Source: an uncultured Oscillospiraceae bacterium
GTDB lineage: Bacteria; Bacillota; Clostridia; Oscillospirales; Oscillospiraceae
Direction: 5' to 3'
Assembly (NCBI GenBank): GCA_947626785.1
Contig: CANQTO010000026.1
Span: 1 to 35,496, forward strand
Length of the DNA: 35,496 bases
Shown: in pieces, positions 26,092-32,912 of the stretch
How positions within the stretch are numbered: position 1 is the stretch's first letter
Layout of the letters: the number at the start of each line of letters is the position of its first letter
Translations under genes and position numbers: made by a program
The notes under the pieces: model-generated
Databases searched by the model: none
What the model saw: the letters and a program-made list of their open reading frames with translations, nothing else
Told to the model about the DNA's origin: nothing

Positions 26092-26226
26092 TTAGGGGCA
26101 GTGCGTCTTCACAAGGTCAGAGACGAGATCAGACGCGCTGCGCTGGCCATCGAAAAGACGGATCACATGGTAACCGGAGGGGTTGGGGTCCTGCAAATTG
26201 CTGTTCACCTTGATTTTGCTGCTCAT
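26092..26226 (-). CDS. 44-aa protein upstream of the recombinase
   Basis: A short frame, MSSKIKVNSNLQDPNPSGYH then VIRLFDGQRSASDLVSDLVK, ending just 6 nt before the recombinase start. A strong ribosome site (TGGAGGT, 8 nt spacing) precedes ATG 26226, which argues for real translation. Charged/polar mix with a C-terminal amphipathic helix. It may act as a recombination directionality factor or regulator; this is only suggested by position. Confidence 0.6.
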   Translation of the reverse strand: MSSKIKVNSNLQDPNPSGYHVIRLFDGQRSASDLVSDLVKTHCP

Positions 26227-26437
26227 GCTGAGTACCTCCATACAATTTCTGTTTGATTAATATGAAGGGCTGCCGGTAATCATACCCTGGGGGGACGGGA
26301 TAAAACTTTGATTTTTTACACTCCTTTCCTGCAGGATAAAAGAAAACGCCGCGCAGGACGTGCCCGCACGACATACATACTTATTCCGCAATACGGCTCA
26401 GAGTATAAAAATTCCTTGCAATTTGCAAAAAGAATCG

Positions 26438-26539
26438 CTATACTGGAAGTCGCAGTACAGACATTGTCTGATTCGTGGGACGGGCCAAGCGTCTCATGTC
26501 TTCAAAAGGGGAGTTGCCGCTCTCCTTTTGATACTGCAT
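26438..26539 (-). CDS. Possible 33-aa peptide downstream of - strand promoter P1
   Basis: A frame MQYQKESGNSPFEDMRRLAR then PTNQTMSVLRLPV begins about 23 nt after the -10 box of promoter P1. It lacks a clear ribosome site before its first ATG; AAGGAG lies within it, in front of an internal ATG at 26497. The composition looks protein-like, but it may be a gene remnant. Confidence 0.3.
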   Translation of the reverse strand: MQYQKESGNSPFEDMRRLARPTNQTMSVLRLPV

Positions 26540-26561
26540 TTTGTTTTCTTTTTCTGCATCT

Positions 26562-26590
26562 ATTATACCATATAAGGTACCATATGTTAA
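26562..26590 (-). promoter_or_regulatory. Sigma-A promoter P1 with GGTACC operator in the spacer
   Basis: Read on the - strand: TTAACA (26590-26585), 17-nt spacer, TATAAT (26567-26562). GGTACC (26576-26581) sits in the spacer within a near-palindrome. It points toward the 44-aa gene and the recombinase. Confidence 0.75.
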
Positions 26591-26721
26591 GAGTTTTTTG
26601 TATGGTACCGCATTTTCTGTACAGTACCACATTTTCTTGACCTTGTTTAGCCTTATATGTGACGGCACAGCATCTTCGAGATAAACGAGAAGAGAGACGC
26701 TGTTTCGTTTTTTCTATATCT

Positions 26722-26750
26722 ATTATAACATATACGGTACCGTATGTCAA
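26722..26750 (-). promoter_or_regulatory. Sigma-A promoter P2 with perfect palindromic operator
   Basis: Read on the - strand: TTGACA (26750-26745), 17-nt spacer, TATAAT (26727-26722), a consensus promoter. The spacer contains the perfect palindrome ATACGGTACCGTAT. The element is a copy of P1 offset by exactly 160 bp. Two more GTACC boxes lie between the promoters (26604-26609 and 26623-26628). Likely repressor sites; the ribbon-helix-helix gene at 26840 is a natural candidate for the repressor. Confidence 0.78.
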
Positions 26751-26839
26751 GAACTTTTTTTACCCTTTTACTTTATTGCTTTTACCCGCCTGATATGATA
26801 AACTTACAACATGCTACAGAAGACAGAGGAGGGATTCGG

Positions 26840-27028
26840 TTGGCAACTTCAGAGGCAAGAAAACGGGCCAGTGAAAAATGGCAGCATGATAAGATCGATG
26901 ATATCCGTATGCGGGTGCCGAAAGGAATGCGCGAACAGATACAAGCTCATGCCGAATCAATGGGTGAGACGATGAACGCTTTCCTGAATCGGGCCGTTGC
27001 TGAGACTATGGAACGGGATAAGCGTTAG
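26840..27028 (+). CDS. Ribbon-helix-helix (Arc/MetJ-type) DNA-binding protein
   Basis: A 62-aa protein: MATSEARKRASEKWQHDKID, then DIRMRVPKGMREQIQAHAES, then MGETMNAFLNRAVAETME. The DIRMRVPKGMREQI strand plus two helices is the RHH_1/Arc fold, which binds DNA as a dimer through the beta ribbon. TTG 26840 is chosen because AGAGGAGGG lies 7 nt upstream; the longer frame from 26744 starts inside the P2 promoter. It is divergent from the recombinase operon and probably represses P1/P2 or itself. Confidence 0.8.
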   Translation: MATSEARKRASEKWQHDKIDDIRMRVPKGMREQIQAHAESMGETMNAFLNRAVAETMERDKR

Positions 27029-27063
27029 CTCCTGCGTGTTTTGAAATGAGTTTTTTCATTTCC

Positions 27064-27092
27064 TTGACATAGAAAACTTTTTTGAATATAAT
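27064..27092 (+). promoter_or_regulatory. Consensus sigma-A promoter of a very short transcription unit
   Basis: TTGACA (27064-27069), 17 nt, TATAAT (27087-27092). The predicted start is near 27099. A strong terminator begins 15 nt later, so no protein can be encoded. Confidence 0.75.
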
Positions 27093-27098
27093 TAGTTG

Positions 27099-27154
27099 TA
27101 GACTTATACGAAGGGCATTAATGTAAGCTATGCTTATGTTAATGCCTTTTTTTT
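27099..27154 (+). ncRNA. Predicted tiny RNA of about 56 nt
   Basis: It lies between a consensus promoter and a terminator with no open frame. The RNA would be a 15-nt leader plus the terminator hairpin. It may be a regulatory small RNA of the element, or a promoter insulated by an attenuator. Confidence 0.4.
27114..27154 (+). terminator. Intrinsic terminator
   Basis: The arms GGCATTAATGTAAGC (27114-27128) and GCTTATGTTAATGCC (27132-27146) pair over 15 bp with two G-U wobbles around a TAT loop, followed by T8 (27147-27154). It also serves the RHH gene upstream. Confidence 0.88.
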
Positions 27155-27231
27155 AAGATACAGGTTAAAATCTTACGCTTTTGTACACCGTGTTGCATAA
27201 AGGGCTGACCGATTTTGAACCTGCCAAAAGT

Positions 27232-27279
27232 GAATCTCCCCCAACTTCGCTGATATAATAGCAAAGTTGAGGGGGATTC
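27232..27279. repeat. Imperfect inverted repeat near the element's right end
   Basis: The arms GAATCTCCCCCAACTTCGC (27232-27250) and GCAAAGTTGAGGGGGATTC (27261-27279) pair at 17 of 19 positions (one G-U) around a 10-nt AT-rich loop. There is no T-tract. About 20 bp further on is the perfect palindrome ACCGGTACCGGT (27299-27310). Both lie 30-110 bp from the break in the deacetylase gene and may be part of an attachment or end sequence. Confidence 0.5.
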
Positions 27280-27326
27280 TTAATCTGTACGGGAAAAAAC
27301 CGGTACCGGTGAGCTGGTGAATTTTA

Positions 27327-27551
27327 TTACCGCACTCTTACATTTCCCCAGGCGGCGTCAAAGGACAGGGCCACCACCTTGTCGTCCCGCTGGGTGCTGT
27401 AAATGGGCAGCTTCCGCTGGGAGGCGGCCGCGCCCACGATGGCGGGGCTGTTCACGGTCCAGAAGATCAGCGCCACGGCCAGCGCCAGTCCCAGGCCGGA
27501 AAAAAGCCCCCGGTGCTTTTGTATGATCCTTCGGATGTCCAGCAAGCTCAT
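27327..27551 (-). pseudogene. Truncated PdaB-like polysaccharide deacetylase
   Basis: The 75-codon frame starts at ATG 27551 with AAAGGAG upstream: an N-terminal membrane anchor (LFSGLGLALAVALIFWTVNS) followed by KLPIYSTQRDDKVVALSFDA and AWGN. This is the normal N-terminus of sporulation polysaccharide deacetylases (PdaB/YbaN type), where SFDAAWGN is followed by the catalytic NodB domain. Here the frame continues only VRVR-stop. The break at about 27342 coincides with the start of element DNA. The NodB domain is missing, so the product is inactive. Confidence 0.8.
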
Positions 27552-27659
27552 CACTCCTTTTGGTACATCCTATGACAAGCCCGGGAGCTTTATAACAAAA
27601 CAGCCTGTAAACAAACCCATTTGAAGATTAGCGCAAAGGGGTAAACAAGAGTTGAATTT

Positions 27660-27780
27660 GTTTTTGAGGCAGCTTTGCCTCGTCGTCGCAAGCTCCATTC
27701 ACTCGCTTCCGCCGGGGCGGCGAAAGCTCGTTCACTACGCTGCTCCTCCTCTTCAAACCGAAACGCTTGTTTCGGTTTGA
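27660..27780 (-). repeat. Structured intergenic repeat, copy B
   Basis: Reverse-strand relative of 161-282. Read on the - strand: hairpin 1 has arms TCAAACCGAAAC / GTTTCGGTTTGA. Hairpin 2 has arms GCTTTCGCCG / CGGCGGAAGC. Hairpin 3 is GAGGCA...TGCCTC. The tail is AGCTGCCTCAAAAAC. Several stem pairs differ from copy A on both sides while remaining complementary. Confidence 0.75.
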
Positions 27781-27786
27781 CAAGGA

Positions 27787-27925
27787 AGAACAAGGCTGCC
27801 CGCCGATTTTTCCGTGCTTGCGCGGCAAAATGGCTTCGCAGCCTTGTTCTGACGCCGCGCCGACCAACCGAAGGGCGATAAGCGCGAGCAACTCAAATGC
27901 GAGCCCAGCGTAGCGGGTCGCATTT
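27787..27925 (-). repeat. Adjacent structured intergenic DNA, nested hairpins
   Basis: Outer arms AGAACAAGGCTGC (27788-27800) and GCAGCCTTGTTCT (27838-27850) pair perfectly over 13 bp and enclose a smaller hairpin CCGTGC-TT-GCGCGG. A second hairpin has arms CAAATGCGA and TCGCATTTG (27894-27925). With copy B this fills the 380-bp gap between the broken deacetylase and the DUF364 gene. Frames crossing it look spurious. Confidence 0.55.
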
Positions 27926-27932
27926 GAAGTAT

Positions 27933-28685
27933 TTATCTCCGCCCGGCCCGGTCCAGCCGGAAGGGGAGGCCGTAGCGGTAGGGAGAACCGGGGACGCTGC
28001 CGGTCACGTGGGCGCGGATCCCGGGCAGGTCGGTGAGGACCAGGCCCGCCAGCCGGTCGATGCCAAAGTCCAGCAGGGCCGGGCACATGGGCACGCTGGG
28101 GCCGGTGAGGATGGTATAGGCGTCCCGGCAGAGCTCCAGCAGGTGGGGGAGGGTCTTGTTCACCAGGCTGCTGCCGGTGATGATGACCAGGTCGCACTGG
28201 GGCAGAATATAATCGCAGGCAGAGTCGGGGTAGTCCCCCGGCTGGGGCTCCTTCTCCAGAATATAGACCGCCCGGGCCTGCTCACGCAGCTCCTTCGGGC
28301 CGCGCATATGGCCGATGAAGGCCACCGTCTTGTCCCTGAAGTCCAGGCCGTCGGTGTAAAAACCGCCCTCCGGCTCCCGGCAGCCCAGGGCCTCCAGCCG
28401 GGCGGGGCGGTTGTACCAGGCGTTCGCCGCCGCCAAGCCGAAGCCCGCCTCGGCAAAGTTCCAGCTCCTGGCGGCCCCGGCCGCCTCCCGCAGAGACAGG
28501 CCCGCCAGGCCCTCCGGAAAGAGCGGGGGCCGGCTGTTCCCGGACGTGGCCATGGCCAGGCCGGCGCTGTCCCCGGTCTCCGCCATGGCCCAATATTTGC
28601 CGGCGGGAGTGGCCAGCAGCGGGGCCGAGGGGCCGACGCCCTCCAACAGCGCGTCATAGAGTTCAAAAAAAGACGATCCGGACAT
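27933..28685 (-). CDS. DUF364/DUF4213-type protein, putative metal-chelate or corrinoid-related
   Basis: A 250-aa cytosolic protein. The N-terminal third (FFELYDALLEGVG, then the GLSLREAAG and SWNFAEAGFGLAAANAWYN stretch) and the C-terminal Rossmann-like part (KTVAFIGHMRGPKELREQA, CDLVIITGSSLVNKTLPHLL, LTGPSVPMCPALLDFGIDRLAG) fit the DUF4213/DUF364 'putative heavy-metal chelation' family. ATG 28685 is chosen over a longer frame because AAGGAAG lies just upstream. The substrate is unknown. Confidence 0.75.
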   Translation of the reverse strand: MSGSSFFELYDALLEGVGPSAPLLATPAGKYWAMAETGDSAGLAMATSGNSRPPLFPEGLAGLSLREAAGAARSWNFAEAGFGLAAANAWYNRPARLEALGCREPEGGFYTDGLDFRDKTVAFIGHMRGPKELREQARAVYILEKEPQPGDYPDSACDYILPQCDLVIITGSSLVNKTLPHLLELCRDAYTILTGPSVPMCPALLDFGIDRLAGLVLTDLPGIRAHVTGSVPGSPYRYGLPFRLDRAGRR

Positions 28686-28785
28686 AAGCGACTTCCTTTT
28701 CACTTGATGTAAAAAGTATACACGCCCCGGAGACAAAATTCAACTGCGGGCCGCCGTGCCGGCCCGCAGTTGAAGCACTTTATTT

Positions 28786-29520
28786 CTATTCTTTCCATCC
28801 GATCTTGTCCGCAAGCGTCCGGCTGAGCAGGACCGTGGCGTCCCGATGCAGGCGCAGAAAGGTCGCCGGGCAGAGGCAGGTCACGTCCCCGCCTAACAGC
28901 AGCCGGGCGGCGGCCTCCTCCTTGCCGCTGCCGCTGATGATGAGCAGCAGGCTCCTGGCACGCATGATGTCCCCGATGCCCATGGTCAGGGCCCGGCGGG
29001 GCACCTGAGCGGGGTCGTCAAAGAAGCGGGAGTTGGCAGCGATGGTGCTGGGGTCCAGCTCCTCGATGTGGGCCTGGTCCTGGAGGACGCTGCCGGGCTC
29101 GTTGAAGCCGATGTGCCCGTCGGAGCCCAGACCCAAAAGCTGAAGGTCGATCTCCCCGCCGCTCAGGCAGGCCCGGAACTCCCGGAGGCTCTCCTCTGGG
29201 TCCCCGTCCCCGCGGGGGATGAAGGTGTTGCGCTTATCGATGTTGATGCGGTCAAAGAGCACCCGGTCCATAAAGTGCCGGTAGCTCTGCCCGTGCTCCG
29301 GGCTCAGGCCCAGATACTCGTCCAGATTCACCGTCCGCACTCGGGAAAAATCCAGCCCCTCCTCCCGGCAGCGGCGGATGAGCTCCTCATAGATCCCCAG
29401 AGGGCTGGAGCCCGTAGCCAGGCCCAGGCGGCAGTCCGGCTTCTCCCGGATCTGCTTTTCGATCCTATCCGCGGCGATGGCGCACAGGGCGGCGTAATCC
29501 GTTCCGACGATCACCTGCAT
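28786..29520 (-). CDS. nagB: Glucosamine-6-phosphate deaminase
   Basis: A 244-aa enzyme converting glucosamine-6-P to fructose-6-P and ammonia. Visible motifs: LGLATGSSPLGIYEEL, TVNLDEYLGL (catalytic Asp), QSYRHFM, LLGLGSDGHIGFNEPGS (active-site loop with Asp and His) and LTMGIGDIM. Length is typical of Firmicute NagB. ATG 29520 has AAAGGAGGG upstream. It stands alone with its own promoter and no nagA beside it. Confidence 0.94.
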   Translation of the reverse strand: MQVIVGTDYAALCAIAADRIEKQIREKPDCRLGLATGSSPLGIYEELIRRCREEGLDFSRVRTVNLDEYLGLSPEHGQSYRHFMDRVLFDRINIDKRNTFIPRGDGDPEESLREFRACLSGGEIDLQLLGLGSDGHIGFNEPGSVLQDQAHIEELDPSTIAANSRFFDDPAQVPRRALTMGIGDIMRARSLLLIISGSGKEEAAARLLLGGDVTCLCPATFLRLHRDATVLLSRTLADKIGWKE

Positions 29521-29550
29521 AGCGGTCCCTCCTTTGAAAATCTATTTCAA

Positions 29551-29579
29551 AGTATAGATGATTTGAAAATTTCTGTCAA
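29551..29579 (-). promoter_or_regulatory. nagB promoter with overlapping inverted repeat
   Basis: Read on the - strand: TTGACA (29579-29574), 17 nt, TATACT (29556-29551). An inverted repeat (ATTTTCAAA and TTTGAAAT, centred near 29555) overlaps the -10 region and could be a repressor site. The regulator is not identified. Confidence 0.7.
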
Positions 29580-29807
29580 GCGAGAGTCTTCCGCAAATGC
29601 GTAAGATCTGCCGCATCCGGGAAGATCCGTGATATTTTTTGCGGCCGCGGCAAAAGAATGTAGGAGAACATGAAAAAAAGACTTTCTTTTGCTCGAGAAT
29701 TATGTTAACATAACGGCGTGGGTTTATCTGTCTGCCCATTTGGGGAACAAAGCGGCGCTTTGCGCGTCTTACGAGCATAGAGCAGATAAGGAAAGGATGA
29801 AAATGCT

Positions 29808-30689
29808 ATGAAAACCGTAAAAAGGATCGTTTGCCTCGTTTTGGCCTGCCTGCTGCTGTCCTCTCTGGGGACCGCGGCCTTTGCGGAGAACCAGAGCCGG
29901 GCCGTCATCGGCGCGGACCTGACGGCGGAAGAGGTGAGCGCCGTGTACGCCACCTTCGGCATCAGCCGGGGGAGCGTCATCGAGCTGCCCATGACCAACC
30001 AGGAGGAGCGGGCCGCTTTGGAGGGCTATGTGGACTCGGCCATTATCGGCACCCGGTCCATCTCCTGCGTGTATGTGGAGCTGACGGAGGCGGGCACCGG
30101 CATGGACGTGACCACCAGCAACATCACCTGGTGCACCCCGGAGATGTATATCAGCGCCCTGGCCACTGCCGGCATCACCGACGCCAAGATCGTGGTGGCC
30201 GCGCCCTTTGAGGTCAGCGGCACGGCGGCCCTGACCGGCGTATACAAGGCCTACGAGGATATGACCGGCAAGAAGCTGGACAATCTGGCGAAGCTGGTCA
30301 GCACCCAGGAGCTGACCATCACCGGCACCCTGGCCGCGGAGATCGGCAGCATGGACTCCACCGCCATCGTCAACGACCTGAAGCTGATGCTGGACCAGAC
30401 CTCCCAGATGACCGACGACCAGATCAGCGAGCAGATCGTCCAGATCGCCGCGCGCTACGACGTGACCCTGACCAACAGCCAAATCCAGCAGCTGATCACC
30501 CTCTGCCGCTCCATGGAGCAGCTGGACCCGGAGGCCCTGCGGGCCCGGGTGGAGGAGCTCCAGGACACCTTGAAGAAGGTCTCCGAGGCCAAGACCCAGG
30601 TGGTGGGCTTCGTGCAGCAGGTGAAAAAAGTGGTGACCTCCATCAAGAGCTTCTTTGAGAAGATCGGCGATATCATCGGCCTGAAATAA
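29808..30689 (+). CDS. DUF1002 secreted protein
   Basis: A 293-aa exported protein with a clear signal peptide (lysine-rich start, LVLACLLLSSLG core, cleavage after AFA about residue 26). The mature part contains the DUF1002 hallmarks IGADLTAEEVSAVYATFGI, NITWCTPEMYISALATAGI, and VVAAPFEVSGTAALTGVYKAYEDMTG, then a predominantly helical C-terminus (about 190-290). DUF1002 proteins are common in Firmicutes and lack a defined function. GGAAAGG upstream supports ATG 29808. The 287-bp gap before it holds the nagB promoter and no supported gene. Confidence 0.85.
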   Translation: MKTVKRIVCLVLACLLLSSLGTAAFAENQSRAVIGADLTAEEVSAVYATFGISRGSVIELPMTNQEERAALEGYVDSAIIGTRSISCVYVELTEAGTGMDVTTSNITWCTPEMYISALATAGITDAKIVVAAPFEVSGTAALTGVYKAYEDMTGKKLDNLAKLVSTQELTITGTLAAEIGSMDSTAIVNDLKLMLDQTSQMTDDQISEQIVQIAARYDVTLTNSQIQQLITLCRSMEQLDPEALRARVEELQDTLKKVSEAKTQVVGFVQQVKKVVTSIKSFFEKIGDIIGLK

Positions 30690-30732
30690 CTGCCTCGGCA
30701 GTTCGATCAATACAGAAGGGGGAGCTTGCGTT

Positions 30733-31416
30733 ATGCGCTATGAGATCTTGGGCGATACCCTGCCGGTGGTCATCTGCCACCTGGAGAGCGGGGAGAAGAT
30801 GTTCTGCGAGGGCGGCAGCATGAGCTGGATGAGCCCGAATATGCGGATGGAGACCGGCTCCAACGGCGGCCTGGGCAAGGCTCTGGGGCGGATGTTCGCG
30901 GGAGAGAAGCTCTTCCAGAACATCTATACGGCCGAGAGGGGGCCGGGCATGATCGCCTTTGCCTCCAGCTTCCCCGGCTCCATCCGGGCCTTTGACATCG
31001 GCCCGGGCCGGGAGATGATCTTCCAGAAGAGCTCTTTTCTGGCGGGGCAGCCGGGCGTGCAGCTCAGTATGCACTTCAACCGGCGTCTGGGCTCCGGCCT
31101 CTTCGGCGGGGAGGGCTTCATCCTGCAAAAGCTCAGCGGACAGGGGATCGCCTTTGCCGAGTTTGACGGGCATGTGGTGGAGTATGAGCTCCAGGCCGGG
31201 CAGCAGATCGTGGTAGACACCGGGCACCTGGCGGCCATGACCGCAAGCTGCTCCATGGAGGTGGTCACCGTCCCCGGCGTGAAGAACGCGCTGTTCGGCG
31301 GCGAGGGCGTTTTCAATACGGTCGTCACCGGCCCGGGCCGGGTATTTCTCCAGACCATGCCCATCATCAATGTGGCCGGCGCCCTGCGGCCTTATTTCCC
31401 CAGCGGAAACAATTGA
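30733..31416 (+). CDS. AIM24/TIGR00266-family protein
   Basis: A 227-aa beta-rich protein: MRYEILGDTLPVVICHLESG, GGSMSWMSPNMRMETGS, a long Gly-rich beta-helix-like core and VVTGPGRVFLQTMP near the end match the AIM24 (tryptophan RNA-binding attenuator-like trimer) family. Function in bacteria is unknown. It follows the DUF1002 gene by 43 nt with a strong GGGGGAG upstream, so the two may be co-transcribed. A bidirectional terminator follows. Confidence 0.83.
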   Translation: MRYEILGDTLPVVICHLESGEKMFCEGGSMSWMSPNMRMETGSNGGLGKALGRMFAGEKLFQNIYTAERGPGMIAFASSFPGSIRAFDIGPGREMIFQKSSFLAGQPGVQLSMHFNRRLGSGLFGGEGFILQKLSGQGIAFAEFDGHVVEYELQAGQQIVVDTGHLAAMTASCSMEVVTVPGVKNALFGGEGVFNTVVTGPGRVFLQTMPIINVAGALRPYFPSGNN

Positions 31417-31423
31417 AAAAGTG

Positions 31424-31464
31424 AAAAAACAGCGAGGAACGGATCCCGTTTCTCGCTGTTTTTT
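31424..31464. terminator. Bidirectional intrinsic terminator
   Basis: The arms AAAAAACAGCGAG (31424-31436) and CTCGCTGTTTTTT (31452-31464) pair perfectly, extended inside by AACGG/CCGTT. It lies between the convergent AIM24-family and mnmE genes and has T6 on both strands. Confidence 0.9.
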
Positions 31465-31491
31465 AATGGTTAAACAAATAAGCTTGTATCT

Positions 31492-32850
31492 CTATTTCCC
31501 AACGCAGAAGCGGGAGAAGATCCGCTCGGTCACGTCCTCCCGGACGGTGCGGCCGTCCAGCTCGCCCAGGGCGGCCATGGCCCCCTCCGTCTCCGTGAGG
31601 ACGATGTCCGGCGTCTGGCCCTGCTCCACGGCCTCCAGCGCCGCCTCCATGTACTCCACGGCCCGCCGGACCGCGTCCGCCTGCCGGGCGTTGGTCAAAA
31701 TCTCCCCGGCGGGGACGGCGGGCAGGGGGAACAGCGCGGCCACCGCTCGTTGCAGTTCCTCCAGCCCCTCCCCGGTGACGGAGCTGACCCGGAGGACGGG
31801 CAGAGAGGTCTCCACCGAGGAAAAGGCGGGCAGCAGATCGCTCTTGGAGAGGACCGCCAGGCCCTGGGGCGCGCCCTCGGCGGCGGCGAGGACCTGCCGG
31901 TCCTCGGCCTCCAGGGGCTGGCTGCCGTCGATGACCGCCAGCACCAGCTCCGCCTGGCCGATAGCGGCCAGGCTCCGCTCCACCCCCAGCTTCTCTACCG
32001 GGTCCTCCGTGGGGTGGATGCCGGCGGTGTCTGTCAGACGGAGGGTCACCCCGCCCATGCGCAGCCGCTCCTCTACCGTGTCCCGGGTGGTGCCGGGGAC
32101 CTCGGTGACGATGGCCCGGTCATAGCCCAGCAGGGCGTTGAGCAGGGAGCTCTTGCCGGCGTTGGGCCGGCCGGCGATGACGGCGGGGATCCCGGCGTTC
32201 ATGAGCTTTCCCCGGGAAAAGCTGGCCAACAGCTGCCGGAGCTGGGCCAGGGCCCCGGCCAGGCCGTCCCGGTAGGCCTCCAGCCGGAAGTCCTCGATGT
32301 CCTCGTCCGGGTAATCCAGCACCGCGTGGTAGTGGGAGCTCATGTCCGTCAGGGCGCTGTAGATCCCCTCCAGCTTCCGCTGGATGGCCCCGGCCAGCTG
32401 GCCGGCGGCGTTCTTCGCCGCCTCCACGCTCTCCGCGTCGATGATGTCCGCCACGGCCTCGGCGGAGCTCAGGTCCATGCGGCCGTTGAGGAAAGCCCGT
32501 TTGGTAAACTCCCCGGGCCCCGCCTGGCGGGCCCCCAGGGCGAACAGCTCCTCCAGAGCGGAGCGCAGCACCACCGGGGACCCGTGGCACTGAAACTCCG
32601 CCGTGTCCTCGCCGGTGTAGCTCTTGGGGCCGCGGCTGACGGTGCACAGGCACAGGTCCAGCAGCTCCCCCGAGCGGCTGCGCAGTTCCCCGTAGATCAG
32701 CTTCCGGTCCGGGCAGGCGGAGAGCTCCCGGCCGGAGAAGGGGCGAAACAGCGCCTCGGCCAGGGGGATGGCCCGCTCCCCGGAGAGGCGGATGATGCCG
32801 ATGGCAGCGATCTGGCTGCCGGTGGCGATGGCGGCGATGGTGTCGGACAT
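31492..32850 (-). CDS. mnmE: tRNA uridine-5-carboxymethylaminomethyl modification GTPase
   Basis: A 452-aa protein that works with MnmG on wobble U34 of tRNAs. The N-terminal folate-binding domain begins SDTIAAIATGSQIAAIGIIR. A helical domain surrounds the G domain: P-loop GRPNAGKSSLLNAL, GTTRDTVEE, DTAGIHPTED and SKSD (replacing the usual NKxD). The C-terminal catalytic CVGK is present. ATG 32850 is chosen, with AAAGGAG upstream, rather than the longer frame. Serine in place of Asn in the G4 motif is a mild oddity. Confidence 0.95.
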   Translation of the reverse strand: MSDTIAAIATGSQIAAIGIIRLSGERAIPLAEALFRPFSGRELSACPDRKLIYGELRSRSGELLDLCLCTVSRGPKSYTGEDTAEFQCHGSPVVLRSALEELFALGARQAGPGEFTKRAFLNGRMDLSSAEAVADIIDAESVEAAKNAAGQLAGAIQRKLEGIYSALTDMSSHYHAVLDYPDEDIEDFRLEAYRDGLAGALAQLRQLLASFSRGKLMNAGIPAVIAGRPNAGKSSLLNALLGYDRAIVTEVPGTTRDTVEERLRMGGVTLRLTDTAGIHPTEDPVEKLGVERSLAAIGQAELVLAVIDGSQPLEAEDRQVLAAAEGAPQGLAVLSKSDLLPAFSSVETSLPVLRVSSVTGEGLEELQRAVAALFPLPAVPAGEILTNARQADAVRRAVEYMEAALEAVEQGQTPDIVLTETEGAMAALGELDGRTVREDVTERIFSRFCVGK

Positions 32851-32875
32851 ATAAACGGCTCCTTTAAAAGACAAT

Positions 32876-32901
32876 AAAAGCCCCCGAAAGGGGGCTTTTT
32901 T
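32876..32901. terminator. Intrinsic terminator between rex and mnmE
   Basis: AAAAGCCCCC, loop GAAA, GGGGGCTTTTTT. On the - strand it lies just after the rex stop and is followed by CTTTTATTG, so it probably ends the rex transcript before mnmE. Confidence 0.85.
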
Positions 32902-32912
32902 CGGTTGGCTTC

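Larger units (their letters stand above)
26227..26839. other. Regulatory region between the recombinase operon and the RHH gene
   Basis: Apart from the twin promoters and the possible 33-aa peptide, I see no supported gene in this 613-bp AT-rich stretch. It holds four GTACC boxes and a direct repeat of about 45 bp covering each promoter. Confidence 0.55.
22290..27342. mobile_element. Integrative element-like segment with serine recombinase (left end not defined)
   Basis: The segment combines a large serine recombinase, regulators, a nuclease-fold protein and an RHH protein, differs in composition from its flanks, and its right side cuts a host gene at about 27342. No conjugation or mobilisation genes are seen, so it is a small cargo-type element or a remnant. 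The left end is a guess placed after the palindrome behind the VanZ-like gene. The missing half of the broken gene is not found at the left end, so deletion or rearrangement has occurred. Confidence 0.5.

Noticed and set aside
26289-26294. G6 run upstream of the recombinase operon
   Set aside because: It is non-coding and too short to argue for slippage.
28160-28666. Overlapping - strand frames within the DUF364 gene
   Set aside because: They are Arg/Pro/Ala-rich shadows in the alternative frame of a recognisable gene.
29670-29708. 12-aa leader-like frame MKKRLSFARELC with AGGAG upstream before the DUF1002 gene
   Set aside because: It has no attenuator structure or regulatory codon run and is easily a chance frame.
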